Below are positions 36,901-45,586 of a DNA stretch of 64,000 bases, in pieces. This stretch comes from Porticoccus hydrocarbonoclasticus MCTG13d (GTDB lineage Bacteria > Pseudomonadota > Gammaproteobacteria > Pseudomonadales > Porticoccaceae), in NCBI RefSeq assembly GCF_000744735.1, contig NZ_JQMM01000001.1, forward strand, positions 1,364,001 through 1,428,000, read 5' to 3'. Made by a program: the position numbers and the translations under genes. How positions within the stretch are numbered: the stretch's first letter is position 1; every line of letters starts with the position of its first letter. The notes under the pieces are model-generated. The model saw only the letters and a program-made list of their open reading frames with translations, made no database searches and was not told where the DNA came from.

Positions 36901-37061
36901 CTTCATGGTGGCAGCAATTGGCCGCCGCGATCGTCAATGGCCTGCTGTTCTCGACGATTTTGACACTGGTGTTCACTCCGGCCATGCTGGTACTGCCCGA
37001 GTTTGTGCGTGCGCGTGTTATGCCCCGGCTGTCTGGTGTGCCAACTCAGCAGTCTGATTGA
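33912..37061 (+). CDS. RND efflux pump, inner-membrane subunit (hydrophobe/amphiphile group)
   Basis: A 1049-residue RND transporter with twelve membrane helices and two large periplasmic loops. TM4 reads LGMLIDGAIVVVE: the first Asp of the drug-pump Asp-Asp pair is kept, the second is Gly, a variant I associate with less studied RND branches. The later half has LMSGIGIVALAGIVVNNNIVLID, with the conserved Asn cluster of TM10. Substrate unknown. It is coupled to the upstream adaptor (ATGA) and the downstream membrane protein (TGATG), giving a three- or four-gene unit. Confidence 0.92.
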   Translation: MKLLEQAISRARATVSILLFVLIAGVVARYLISVDLNPDVTVPVVMVTVTHQGISPEDANRLLVKPMEIELKSLDGVEELTTRAQEGSAFAVVEFEIDIDISAALADVREAVNRAKAEFPNDTDEPIVNELSASPEPTLVIAFSGEQLTERELFHIVRNLRLEIESLPEILQANLSGDREEVVEVLLKPSALEHYNITADELLKTVAANNLLVPSGEYDTASGRFGVKVPGLIEGREDLMGLPVKSNSEGVVTLADVADVRRTFKDPTTFSHINGRQAMAIEVFKRNQANAIKSVASVKALVEGSADTLPRGVQIDYIFDASDFALQMVNELQGNILTAVALVMVVVVAALGLRSGLLVSLGIPFSLFGATIVVYLLGYSFNFMVIFGLLLALGMLIDGAIVVVEYADQKTLSGMSLRDAYVTAVRRMFMPVVASTATTLAVFLPLMLWPGVVGEFMSYLPVTVFAVLSWSLLYALLFVPVLGVLFGRKKAQLAPTTDAPIRGKAYLGKLGTAYGKFIGWALAQPVLTIVSVLLLLVTIFVLYGTFGRGVDFFVETEDRYGIVSVQAQGNLTIADMARLSREVELRVMAVPHVKTVYAASRGSSIGGNLERAKDQISNILVELGRASDRDRTSREVYADVRRAVAGMAGIDVTVNPVQGGPPVGKDIQLQLSSSNRGIMREEARRIRYYLENQMTGLRDVEDTLPLPGIEWELVVDRAEAAMLGVDTLQVGNMVQLVTNGIKIGEFRPDDAEEEVEIRVRYPAADRGLFALDELRVTTPSGAVPVSTFVERKPRPRLDSIQRIDRSDVLFVKANAEDGVLPDDKVKEIAAWLKTADINPAVKIAFRGANEEQEDSIAFLGVAFLMALFLMLILMVMQFNSFYQAFLILSAVVMSTAGVLLGLLVMQQPLSVLMSGIGIVALAGIVVNNNIVLIDTYNHLRREDSRLSALDAAVSSAITRLRPVLLTTVTTAVGLLPLACSVSLDFIHRQIEVNGELASWWQQLAAAIVNGLLFSTILTLVFTPAMLVLPEFVRARVMPRLSGVPTQQSD

Positions 37062-37417
37062 TGGTGGTCGGTCCTATGAAAAAACTTTTTTCCCTGTTTT
37101 TTTACAGTTGGAGCACGGTGGCTTTTCTGGTCTCTCTGGGGGCTCTTCCCGTCTACCGGGACCTCGTCTGGCTGGGGGTTTTACTGTCATCCGGGGCGCC
37201 TCTCCTGAATCGTATTCGCCCCTACGATGACGGCTATTCGATCAACCGAAAATTGCGCCAGCCTCTGGTATCCCTGTTCGTTATGTCGGGGGTGGCCTGG
37301 GTATTATTGACTGTTGCCGGGGGTGCATGGCCACTGTGGCTGGTGCTGGGCGTTTTGGGCGGTTTTCTGCTCAATACCTACTGGGCCAGTGTCGACGACC
37401 ATGATCTTCGGGATTGA
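37061..37417 (+). CDS. small uncharacterised membrane protein
   Basis: A 118-residue protein with three or four hydrophobic helices (about 10-32, 35-50, 70-90, 92-108) and a conserved-looking polar loop NRIRPYDDGYSINRKLRQP. Not a family I recognise. The ATG overlaps the RND pump stop codon (TGATG); an ATG five codons later (MKKLF) is an alternative. Its stop lies just before the GTG of the glycosylase-like gene. It may be an accessory of the pump, or simply packed between genes. Confidence 0.65.
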   Translation: MVVGPMKKLFSLFFYSWSTVAFLVSLGALPVYRDLVWLGVLLSSGAPLLNRIRPYDDGYSINRKLRQPLVSLFVMSGVAWVLLTVAGGAWPLWLVLGVLGGFLLNTYWASVDDHDLRD

Positions 37418-37420
37418 TCC

Positions 37421-38032
37421 GTGAGTCATATCGCCGGAGACGATACTGCCTTGATGCTTCGCAATCTGCTGGCCGAGGTGCGGTCCTGTACCCTGTGCAG
37501 GGATTTGCCGCTGGGGCCGAGGCCAGTGTTGCGTGCGGAGCCGACGGCTCAGGTTCTGGTGATTGGCCAGGCGCCGGGGACCCGGGTGCATGCCAGTGGT
37601 ATTCCCTGGGGTGATCCCAGTGGCGACCGGTTGCGCCAGTGGCTCGGGGTCAGCAAAACACAGTTTTACAACGCGGGCTTTTTTGCGATTATGCCGATGG
37701 GCTTTTGCTATCCGGGACGGGGAAAATCCGGTGATTTGCCACCCAGAGCAGAATGTGCGCCCACCTGGCACGAGGCGATACTGGCCCGGTTGCCGAGGAT
37801 ATCCCTGACCCTGTTGATCGGCCAATATGCCCAGCACTATTATCTCAAGGAGACACAACACCGGACGCTTACTGCACGGGTCCACCACTGGCGTGATTAC
37901 TTACCTGATACTATGCCTCTGGTCCATCCATCGCCTCGCAACCGATATTGGTTGGCCAAAAACCCGTGGTTTGAGGCTGAACTGGTACCCCGCTTGAAAC
38001 AAGAGATTGCAGTGAGACTTCAACATACGTAA
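37421..38032 (+). CDS. uracil-DNA glycosylase superfamily protein with four-cysteine iron-sulfur pattern
   Basis: A 203-residue protein of the uracil-DNA glycosylase fold. Motif A is GQAPGTRVHASG (49-60) and the C-terminal motif B is HPSPRN. Cysteines at 23, 26, 96 and 112 give C-x2-C and C-x15-C, the same spacing as the 4Fe-4S ligands of family 4 glycosylases. Motif A has Gln in place of the family 4 Glu, and motif B is more like family 1, so this is a related but distinct branch; activity on uracil is likely but not certain. Starts at GTG three bases after the preceding gene. Confidence 0.82.
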   Translation: MSHIAGDDTALMLRNLLAEVRSCTLCRDLPLGPRPVLRAEPTAQVLVIGQAPGTRVHASGIPWGDPSGDRLRQWLGVSKTQFYNAGFFAIMPMGFCYPGRGKSGDLPPRAECAPTWHEAILARLPRISLTLLIGQYAQHYYLKETQHRTLTARVHHWRDYLPDTMPLVHPSPRNRYWLAKNPWFEAELVPRLKQEIAVRLQHT

Positions 38033-38099
38033 AACGCTGTTTGCCGATTGAGCCATTTTTTAGTGGTTTGTTGAGCTACACCGATATCAGGGAATAGAC

Positions 38100-39464
38100 A
38101 TGAGTAACCAGTTTCTCGATCGATCAAATTTTATTCGTGTGCCGGTGAGCGGGTTGAAACTGGGCATGCTGGTGACTGAGTTGGATCGCCCGTGGCTGGA
38201 AACACCGTTTTTGTTACAGGGTTTTGTGATACGTCACCCCTCTGAAATTCGCAAACTGCAGGAATACTGTGATTACGTGTTTGTGGAAAAGGAGGGTCGC
38301 CTTTGGGGCGAAAAGAAAGATCCGTTCAGAGCCAGTTTCGGTCGTTCAAAGCGAAGCGCTGCCAGTCCAGGTGGTAATGCTCTGCACAAAAGAGCCCGCG
38401 TTGATAATGATAGCGGTTCGCTGATTCAGGCAATGAATACCCGGCCGGAATACCCGGCGCAGAACACGGTGGAGAATGAGCACCCCGTGGCACGCAGAGC
38501 CTATGAGGCGGCTCACAGCCAGGTGGAAGATCTGCTGGAGCAGGCCAGGCTCGGCAATGTTCTGGATACGCAGGGTGCCAAGGATGTGGTAGGCAATTGC
38601 ATTGACAGTATCCTGCGCAATCCCAGTGCGTTGTTATGGATGGTAAAAATCAAGCACATGGATTACTACACCATGGAGCATTGCCTGAATGTCTGTATCC
38701 TTGCCATCGCGTTTGGTCGTCATCTCCGGCTACCGGAAAATGAGTTGATTAATCTTGGGGTTGGTGGTCTGTTGCACGATGTGGGCAAGATGCAGATACC
38801 GGACAAGATTCTCAATAAGCCAGGCAAGCTGACTGAAGAGGAGTTTGTCATAATGAAGGCTCACCCCGAGGAAGGACGGAAACTGTTAATGAAGTCTCAG
38901 GGTAGTCTCAGTTCTGCTATTGATGTAGCCATCAATCACCACGAGCGAATGGATGGCAAGGGCTACCCTCGCGGACTGTTTGCCCACGAGTTGTCCAGTT
39001 ATGCCCGTATCATTGCCATTGTGGATGCTTTTGATGCCATGACAAGTGAGCGCTGTTATGACAAAGCCAGGTCTACTCTGGAGTCGCTGAAGGAAATTTA
39101 TCGGCATCGAGGAACTCATTTTGATGAGGCCCTGGCGCTGGAATTTATTCAGCTGATGGGGCCCTACCCACCGGGCACGATTGTGGAATTAGGCAATGGC
39201 TATGTCGGCATTGTGCTCTCTTCACAAATCAAAAAACGCCACTTGCCCAACGTCAAGCTGGTACTCGACAATAATAAACAGCCTGTTTTTGAGGAATTTA
39301 TAGATCTGCTGGATGTGGAGCGCGGTACGGTGCCCCGTGAATGGCTGATTCACCGGGTGTTAAAAGACGGTGAACATGGGGTATTCCTGAAAGATTATCC
39401 AGTAAAAACGGCTGAAGCCAGTCACGCTTCGGAAAATCCTGGGTTCCAGGGCGATCGGGATTGA
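38100..39464 (+). CDS. HD-GYP cyclic-di-GMP phosphodiesterase with DUF3391 domain
   Basis: A 454-residue protein: an N-terminal DUF3391 domain (about 8-130, IRVPVSGLKLGMLVTELDRPW), then an HD-GYP domain (about 150-370) with the metal ligands H226-D227 in LLHDVGK, HH at 280-281 and the GYP triad at 288-290 in DGKGYPRGL. It degrades c-di-GMP (to pGpG or GMP) and would promote motility over sessile growth. All catalytic residues are intact. Separate from the upstream glycosylase gene by 67 bases. Confidence 0.94.
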   Translation: MSNQFLDRSNFIRVPVSGLKLGMLVTELDRPWLETPFLLQGFVIRHPSEIRKLQEYCDYVFVEKEGRLWGEKKDPFRASFGRSKRSAASPGGNALHKRARVDNDSGSLIQAMNTRPEYPAQNTVENEHPVARRAYEAAHSQVEDLLEQARLGNVLDTQGAKDVVGNCIDSILRNPSALLWMVKIKHMDYYTMEHCLNVCILAIAFGRHLRLPENELINLGVGGLLHDVGKMQIPDKILNKPGKLTEEEFVIMKAHPEEGRKLLMKSQGSLSSAIDVAINHHERMDGKGYPRGLFAHELSSYARIIAIVDAFDAMTSERCYDKARSTLESLKEIYRHRGTHFDEALALEFIQLMGPYPPGTIVELGNGYVGIVLSSQIKKRHLPNVKLVLDNNKQPVFEEFIDLLDVERGTVPREWLIHRVLKDGEHGVFLKDYPVKTAEASHASENPGFQGDRD

Positions 39465-39517
39465 TCGCAACAGTTGGCGGATCAGGGAAATATTTCCAGA
39501 GGTATGGCCTGTGCCAA

Positions 39518-40051
39518 TCAATCCGCAGCCGGATTTTCCCGGTTGCTGGCGCGGGGTGTGTAACAGATTTCACTGATCAGCCACTGAGCCGTAGTGCCCT
39601 TGATGGCCAGAGATATCTCATCATCTAGGCGCTTGCCCAGGAGTTGTCGTCCCAGTGGTGAATCAATGCTGATTTTATGTTGTGCGGGATCGATTTCATC
39701 GGCGCCCACCAGTCTGAAGCAATGTTGGTTCCCATGCACATCTTCGAGGGTGACCCAGGCGCCGAAGTAAATCCTGTCACGGTCTTCGGGTTGTCGGTCC
39801 ACGACGGTGATTTCATCGAGCCGTTTGCTCAGATAGCGTACCCGACGATCAATTTCCCGAAGTCGTTTTTTGCCGTAAATGTAATCACCATTCTCCGAGC
39901 GGTCGCCATTTTTGGCGGCCTCATGGACTACGGCCGTGACCACAGGACGCTCGACTTTCCAAAGTTTGTGCAGCTCTTCCCGCAATGCCCGAGCGCCTTC
40001 CGGTGTGATATAGGGTGCGCTTCTGGTGACGGGTGGCCGGTATCTGCCCAT
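39518..40051 (-). CDS. greB: transcription elongation factor GreB
   Basis: A 177-residue Gre factor: N-terminal coiled coil with the acidic tip (NGDRSENGDYIYGKKRLREI) and the GreA/GreB C-terminal FKBP-like domain (VTLEDVHGNQHCFRLVGADE, ISIDSPLGRQLLG). RRVRYLSKRLD is the GreB-type helix. It reactivates backtracked RNA polymerase by stimulating transcript cleavage. It follows the S9 peptidase gene by 11 bases on the same strand. Confidence 0.95.
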   Translation of the reverse strand: MGRYRPPVTRSAPYITPEGARALREELHKLWKVERPVVTAVVHEAAKNGDRSENGDYIYGKKRLREIDRRVRYLSKRLDEITVVDRQPEDRDRIYFGAWVTLEDVHGNQHCFRLVGADEIDPAQHKISIDSPLGRQLLGKRLDDEISLAIKGTTAQWLISEICYTPRASNRENPAAD

Positions 40052-40062
40052 GGGTTAGCGGT

Positions 40063-42006
40063 CTATTCCTGAAGGTTGTCTATGGAAATGGCCGGCAGTT
40101 TATCCGCGGGGTTAAAGCCGAAAACTTTGCCGTAAAAATACAGCTCTGCCTCAAGTGCCTGGTGGATTGTCTCCGCCTTTCTGAAACCGTGGCCCTCTTC
40201 GGCAAAGGGCAGATAGGCCACGGGCAGGTGTTTTTCTTTCAGTGCGTTGACCATGGTCAACGCTTGCTCCGGTGGTACTACCCGGTCGTCCATCCCCTGG
40301 AAAAATATCACCGGGCAATGAAACTTCTCCGCGTGGTAAAGCGGGGAGCGGTCACGATAGACCGACTGTTTTTCCGGATAGGGACCCACCAGACGGTTGA
40401 GGTAGCGGGACTCGAATTTATGGGTATCGCGAGCCAGTGTTTCGAGGTCGCCAATACCGTACAGGCAGGCTCCCGCCTTGAACATATCCCGGAAACACAG
40501 TGCGGCCAGTACCGTATAGCCACCGGCACTGCTGCCCCGGATAGCAATTTTCTGTGGATCGACTTTCTGTTGTTCGATCAGATGGCGGGCACCTGCCGTC
40601 ACATCTTCCACATCGACGATGCCCCATTGGCCATGGAGTTGTTGGCGGTATTGACGTCCATAGCCAGTGCTGCCCCGGTAGTTCACATCCAGTACGGCAA
40701 AGCCCCGGCTGGTCCAGTACTGGATTTTCAGGTTGAGGGCGGAACTGGTTGCCCCGGTTGGACCGCCATGGCAGACGACGATGAGCGGTGGCAGGCTGTT
40801 TGCCGGACCATTGAATCCGGGGTTGGCCGGTGGGTAAAAGAATCCGTGGGCGATATTTCCCCCACCGGTTGGAAAGCTGACCGATTGAGGGTTGGACAGA
40901 TAACCCGATTGAATAGCCGGTGAACAGCTGCTGGCCAATACACGGAGAGTATCCCTCTCGCCGATATCCAATTGTGCCAGTTCTGCTCCCCGGGTGGCGG
41001 ATGCCCCCACCAGCCATACGCGATTGTCCTCACAATAGAGGTCAGAGATCTGGGTGTAGTCGGTTGAAACCGGTTGCAAGGCCTGGCCGGGCGCCAACAT
41101 GGCCAGTTGCCAACTCCCCTGCTGTGTATAACTGCAGACCAGTGTCCCGTCGTCGCAGAAACCATAGTTGGACATGCCCAATACCCAGAGAGGGGTGGCA
41201 AACTCAGCCTTCATCGGCAACAGGGCCGAGATCTGATCACTGCCGGGGTCCCAGCGGTACAGGTTCCACCAGTTGTTGCGGTCCGAAATAAAACACAGTT
41301 GGTTATCCGGTGACCAGCAGGGCTGCACAATCGATTCATGGCCACTACCGGCAAGCAGGCGTGGTGCCCCGGGGTTACCGTCGGTGTCCAGTTCTGCCAG
41401 CCAGAGCTGGGTGTTGTCCCAGGGTAAATCCGGATGATCCCAGCTGACCCAGCACAGCTGCTCATTGTGCTTGTCGAGCCGTGGATAAGCGTAAAAGTCC
41501 GCGCCTTCACAGAGCCGTTGAATGGCCATTGACTGATCCAGTGGTACCGAAACCAGAAGATTTTCTGGCTCCCCCGGTTGTGTATGGTTTTCTGCCACGC
41601 AAATCAGCCGCTGGCGTTTGCGATCCAGACAGAAATCGGCAAACCGGTAGTCACTTTCGGGGGTGAGTGGGCGCGGGATCGCATCGAGTACACTCAGGTC
41701 CTGAGCGTAGAGACGCTGATCGTCCTGAAGGCAGAAGTAAAGCGTATCGTCAGCTACCAGATAGGGAGTGCCACCGTATTCGTGTACCTTACTGCGGGCA
41801 CTGAGGGGTGCCTTCAGGACGTCCCTGACATTACCCTGCGGGTCTTTTTGTACAATGACTGATCGACCGTTTTCCCACGGGCGGGACTCCAGCCAATAAA
41901 GATTGCCGCGATCCACACGAGGCCAGGCGTACCCGGGCACAGCGCTGGTGAGCAACGTGGGGACGATGGGAGATGTCCAACTGCCGTATGGTGCGGTTAC
42001 CGACAT
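40063..42006 (-). CDS. S9-family serine peptidase (prolyl oligopeptidase / acylaminoacyl-peptidase type)
   Basis: A 647-residue peptidase: an N-terminal seven-bladed propeller (about 20-390) and a C-terminal alpha/beta-hydrolase domain (about 400-630). The catalytic triad is readable: Ser493 in GSSAGG, Asp573 or 574 in QGMDDRVVP and His606 in EEGHGF. No signal peptide, so it acts on short peptides in the cytoplasm. It starts three bases after the yciH stop, and greB follows by 11 bases, suggesting one transcript. Confidence 0.93.
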   Translation of the reverse strand: MSVTAPYGSWTSPIVPTLLTSAVPGYAWPRVDRGNLYWLESRPWENGRSVIVQKDPQGNVRDVLKAPLSARSKVHEYGGTPYLVADDTLYFCLQDDQRLYAQDLSVLDAIPRPLTPESDYRFADFCLDRKRQRLICVAENHTQPGEPENLLVSVPLDQSMAIQRLCEGADFYAYPRLDKHNEQLCWVSWDHPDLPWDNTQLWLAELDTDGNPGAPRLLAGSGHESIVQPCWSPDNQLCFISDRNNWWNLYRWDPGSDQISALLPMKAEFATPLWVLGMSNYGFCDDGTLVCSYTQQGSWQLAMLAPGQALQPVSTDYTQISDLYCEDNRVWLVGASATRGAELAQLDIGERDTLRVLASSCSPAIQSGYLSNPQSVSFPTGGGNIAHGFFYPPANPGFNGPANSLPPLIVVCHGGPTGATSSALNLKIQYWTSRGFAVLDVNYRGSTGYGRQYRQQLHGQWGIVDVEDVTAGARHLIEQQKVDPQKIAIRGSSAGGYTVLAALCFRDMFKAGACLYGIGDLETLARDTHKFESRYLNRLVGPYPEKQSVYRDRSPLYHAEKFHCPVIFFQGMDDRVVPPEQALTMVNALKEKHLPVAYLPFAEEGHGFRKAETIHQALEAELYFYGKVFGFNPADKLPAISIDNLQE

Positions 42007-42009
42007 CGG

Positions 42010-42333
42010 TCAGCCCCCGGCAAACTTGACGGCATGGCCCTGGCTGATCAGCGTGTCGCGAATCTTTTCCCGGTGGTCACCCTGAATTTCGATAATGCCG
42101 TTTTTGACACAACCCCCGGTACCGCAAAGTTCCTTGAGTTTTTTTGCCAAGGACTTCAGTTCGCTGTCGCTCATTTCGAGACCACTGATCGTGGTTACAC
42201 CCTTGCCCTTTCGGCCACTGGTTTCACGGCGGATCCGCACAATGCCATCACCGGCAGGTCTGGCCGGGGCAGCATTGCCGGATTTGATGCGCCCGCTCTC
42301 CGTGGAATATACAAGACGGGATTCTTTACTCAT
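42010..42333 (-). CDS. yciH: SUI1/eIF1-like translation factor YciH
   Basis: A 107-residue protein with an SUI1 domain (about 30-105: KGVTTISGLEMSDSELKSLAKKLKELCGTGG, shown here only as a region, ending IQGDHREKIRDTLISQG). Bacterial YciH resembles eIF1 and influences start-site fidelity in vitro and under stress. The ATG is preceded by AGGAAAAACC. It heads the yciH-S9 peptidase-greB group. Confidence 0.94.
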   Translation of the reverse strand: MSKESRLVYSTESGRIKSGNAAPARPAGDGIVRIRRETSGRKGKGVTTISGLEMSDSELKSLAKKLKELCGTGGCVKNGIIEIQGDHREKIRDTLISQGHAVKFAGG

Positions 42334-42363
42334 GATGGCAGGTTTTTCCTGGGTTTAGGACGG

Positions 42364-43362
42364 TTAGTCCAGTGTGAGTACAATTTTGCCAATATGCTCG
42401 CTACTTTCCATCAATTGATGGGCTTTGGCGGCCTGGGCCAGTGGGAAAGTCTCATTGATAACCGGTGCAATGGCACCATTTTCCAGCAATGGCCAGACCT
42501 TATCCAGCACAGACCTCGCTATCGCGGCTTTTTCCGATACAGGACGGGCCCGCAGCGTGGAGCCGGTCAGTACCAGTTGTTTCAGCATGACTGGCATTAG
42601 GTCCACTTCCACTCTGGAACCCTTGAGGAACGCGATTGACAGGATGCGTGCTCGAAATGCCGCAGCATGGATATTTCTGCCGACATAGTCTCCGCCCACC
42701 ATATCGAGTATCACGTTTGCACCCACGCCATCCGTGAGCACTTTCACTTCCTCGACAAAATCCTGTTTCCGGTAGTTGATCGCGGCCTCGGCACCGAGTT
42801 GCAGGCAATAGGCACATTTTTCGTCACTGCCCGCTGTGGTGAATACGCGATGATTCAGCATATTCGCCAGCTGGATTGCAGTGGTTCCAACACCACTGCT
42901 ACCGCCATGAACCAGAAGGGTTTCCCCTGGCTGCAGAGTATTTTGCTGGAACAGATTGCTCCAGACCGTAAAGAATGTCTCCGGAATGGCTGCGGCCTGA
43001 ATCAGGTTGAAGGGCGATGGTATCGGCAGGCAAAGGGTTTCATGGGCAATGGCATACTCGCTGTAACCACCGCCATTGAGGAGTGCACACACCGATTGTC
43101 CCACTTGCCAGTTCGCTTCATTCCTGCCGACGGAAACAATTTCCCCGGCGACTTCCAGACCCGGAATATCCGAGGCTCCCTTTGGCGGTGGGTACCGCCC
43201 CTGGCGTTGCAGTACATCAGGCCGGTTGACACCGGCAGCCCGCACACGAATCAGCACCTCATTATCACTAGGTATTGGCACAGGACGATGGGTTGCAGTG
43301 AGTACCTCTGCCGAACCGGGTTTACCGATTTCAATACATGCCATTTCCCGGGGTAATGTCAT
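42364..43362 (-). CDS. NAD(P)H:quinone oxidoreductase (zinc-independent MDR, PIG3-like)
   Basis: A 332-residue medium-chain reductase. Visible are NRPDVLQRQGRYPPPKGASDIPGLEVAG, the NADPH-binding loop VHGGSSGVGTTAIQLA and a C-terminal SSEHIGKIVLTL. There is no catalytic zinc ligand set. It reduces quinones or other carbonyls with NADPH. I use the ATG at 43362 because it overlaps the permease stop (ATGA); the frame continues upstream for 86 codons inside the permease gene, but that part shows no family similarity. Confidence 0.9.
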   Translation of the reverse strand: MTLPREMACIEIGKPGSAEVLTATHRPVPIPSDNEVLIRVRAAGVNRPDVLQRQGRYPPPKGASDIPGLEVAGEIVSVGRNEANWQVGQSVCALLNGGGYSEYAIAHETLCLPIPSPFNLIQAAAIPETFFTVWSNLFQQNTLQPGETLLVHGGSSGVGTTAIQLANMLNHRVFTTAGSDEKCAYCLQLGAEAAINYRKQDFVEEVKVLTDGVGANVILDMVGGDYVGRNIHAAAFRARILSIAFLKGSRVEVDLMPVMLKQLVLTGSTLRARPVSEKAAIARSVLDKVWPLLENGAIAPVINETFPLAQAAKAHQLMESSEHIGKIVLTLD

Positions 43363-44567
43363 GACCAGCTCCAGATTTGAATAACAAGAAAGCCAATACA
43401 GAGTAATGTGCCAGTCGCCGGCAAACCCAGCTGTAACGGACCCCGTTGTCGCTCTCGATAATGTAAGGATAACAGGGATAGATTGACGAAGGTAAACACG
43501 AGCAGTATCAGGCAGCTGGTGGCTCTGGCGAGGGTGGTGACGGGTAGCCAGATGGCAAAGGCGAGCACCAGGCTGCCAGCCAGCAGTGTTGCGGGGATAG
43601 GGGTTCTTGTTGCGGTGCACACTGAACTGAGCAGGGCCGGAGCCAGTTGTCGTTTCGCCATACCGTAAAGTACCCGGGAAACCATGATGATTTGCAAAAG
43701 TATGCCATTAACCATGGCGACGACCCCGATTGCTCCCATCAGTTGCAACGGGAGGTCACTGTTTCGTTCGACCAGAAGCACCATTGGTGCGGGCGAGCTG
43801 GCCAGACTCTCTAGCGGCACCGTTTGCAGAGCGACGATCGCAATGGTGGCATAGAGAAGTGTTGTCACCGTTACGGCGATGGCAATCCCGAGAGGGAGGT
43901 TCGTCTGTGGGTTTTTGACCTCTTCTGCCATATGGACCATATCTTCAAAGCCGATAAATGCGAAAAATGCCAAAAAAGCCCCGCTGGTGATGGCTGTAAA
44001 TTCTGTCGTGCTGAACTCGGGAATTAGTGATGACCAGTCAATTCCACGTTGTTTGATGTCATCGCCGCTGATGACGATGATCAATAGCAAACCGGCGAGT
44101 TCCAGCACGGTTGTCAGGATGGCGATAGTGACAGATTGTTTGACTCCCCAAAGAGCAATAGCGGTGAGAATGATGATCAGTGTTGTCATCATCGACCAAT
44201 CGGGTAGATGGGAAAAAACGCCCATATAACCGGTAAAGCCCCGGGTGATTGTGGCTGCGGAAATAATGGCCCCCAATACCAGTGCATACCCCACGAGGGC
44301 ACCCAAGTGTCTGGATCTGAGCGATTCCACGATATACACAGGCTCCCCTGCACTGTGGGGAAACCGTCGGGAGAGTTCCGCGTATGAGGCGGCACTGAAA
44401 CAGACAACCACCGCTGCCAGAAGGAAAGCCCATGGTGCCATCATGCCGCTTTCGCTGACAACCTTGCCCAGCAGCACGTAAATTCCTGCACCAACAATAG
44501 TCCCTATGCCATAAAAACTGATTTCCAGGAGTGAAAGGGAGCGAAGAAGCGGGGTTGGCTGATCCAT
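43359..44567 (-). CDS. APC-family amino-acid permease
   Basis: A 402-residue inner-membrane transporter with about eleven or twelve helices. The first helix has the APC substrate loop GIGTIVGAGIYVLLG, and a later one ends FIGFEDMVHMAEEVKNPQ, typical of the cationic/general amino-acid transporter group. Substrate unknown. It is upstream of and coupled to the quinone oxidoreductase gene. Confidence 0.9.
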   Translation of the reverse strand: MDQPTPLLRSLSLLEISFYGIGTIVGAGIYVLLGKVVSESGMMAPWAFLLAAVVVCFSAASYAELSRRFPHSAGEPVYIVESLRSRHLGALVGYALVLGAIISAATITRGFTGYMGVFSHLPDWSMMTTLIIILTAIALWGVKQSVTIAILTTVLELAGLLLIIVISGDDIKQRGIDWSSLIPEFSTTEFTAITSGAFLAFFAFIGFEDMVHMAEEVKNPQTNLPLGIAIAVTVTTLLYATIAIVALQTVPLESLASSPAPMVLLVERNSDLPLQLMGAIGVVAMVNGILLQIIMVSRVLYGMAKRQLAPALLSSVCTATRTPIPATLLAGSLVLAFAIWLPVTTLARATSCLILLVFTFVNLSLLSLHYRERQRGPLQLGLPATGTLLCIGFLVIQIWSWS

Positions 44568-44725
44568 GAGTCAAGTATAGGCCTTGATGGTGTGGACAGT
44601 AGTCTGATGGCCGGGTTTTCAGTGACGTGATTAACTACCCAAACCGGGCTGCAACCTTTAGGATTGGTCAAGCTGTCGGTATGGCGGTCAATCATCAAAT
44701 AATAAAGGGGCGTCGTTGACACACC

Positions 44726-45583
44726 ATGGACAAACAGCAATTGCGCGAACAACTTTACCGGATCATTTTTGGTACAGACACCAAAGCGGGGCAACGCTTT
44801 GATATATTTCTGATCTATGCCATTTTGATCAGTGTGCTGGCTGTCATACTAACCACGGTTGAATCTCTCAGTAGCCGTTACGCACTGTTGTTTTTTTCAG
44901 TGGAATGGTTTTTTACAGCGCTGTTTACCGTGGAATACGGCCTGCGTATTTTCTGCTCCCCCAATCGCCGCAAATACCTGTTCAGCTTTTATGGTCTGAT
45001 CGATCTGGTTTCGATTATCCCCTCCTATCTGGCCCTGTTTTTTACCGGTGCCCATTATTTGCTCATTATCCGCCTGTTGCGGGTATTGCGTGTCTTTCGG
45101 GTATTGAGGCTGGTTCGCTATCTATCTGAAGCCGATGTGCTGATGCGTTCCATCAATCAGGCCCGGCGGAAAATTTTTATCTTCTTTTTCTGTGTGTTGG
45201 TGTTGAGCACACTATTCGGTTGCCTGATGTACGTCGTGGAAGGCCCCGCAAATGGCTTTACCAGTATTCCCAAGAGTATTTATTGGACCATCGTGACCCT
45301 GACCACCGTGGGTTTTGGCGATATCACGCCCCACACGGTATCAGGGCAAATTATTGCCACGCTGGCGATGCTGACCGGTTATTCCATTATTGCCATTCCC
45401 ACGGGTATTATCACGGCTGAACTGGCCGGTGAAATGCAGCGGGAAAAATCCCTGTATCCCTGCCCCAACTGCGTCAAGGCCGGTCATGATCGGGATGCCA
45501 GTTTTTGCAAATGGTGTGGCGCGGGCCTCGCCACCAGTGATTCCAATCCCGATAGTTCACCTTCGACCAGCGGGGGAGGCTAA
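44726..45583 (+). CDS. voltage-gated-type potassium channel with C-terminal zinc ribbon
   Basis: A 285-residue six-helix channel. An S4-like segment with arginines every third or fourth residue (LLIIRLLRVLRVFRVLRLVR, 112-131) precedes the pore and the K+ selectivity filter TVGFGD (194-199). The cytoplasmic tail carries C246-P-N-C249 and C261-K-W-C264, a double CxxC zinc-ribbon motif, instead of the more usual RCK domain. K+ conduction is well supported; gating by metal or redox through the ribbon is speculation. Cardiolipin synthase follows three bases downstream, so the two are probably co-transcribed. Confidence 0.93.
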   Translation: MDKQQLREQLYRIIFGTDTKAGQRFDIFLIYAILISVLAVILTTVESLSSRYALLFFSVEWFFTALFTVEYGLRIFCSPNRRKYLFSFYGLIDLVSIIPSYLALFFTGAHYLLIIRLLRVLRVFRVLRLVRYLSEADVLMRSINQARRKIFIFFFCVLVLSTLFGCLMYVVEGPANGFTSIPKSIYWTIVTLTTVGFGDITPHTVSGQIIATLAMLTGYSIIAIPTGIITAELAGEMQREKSLYPCPNCVKAGHDRDASFCKWCGAGLATSDSNPDSSPSTSGGG

Positions 45584-45586
45584 CCA

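Noticed and set aside
43363-43620. 86-codon N-terminal extension of the quinone oxidoreductase
   Set aside because: Lies inside the permease gene and has no similarity to the enzyme family; ATGA coupling supports the start at 43362.
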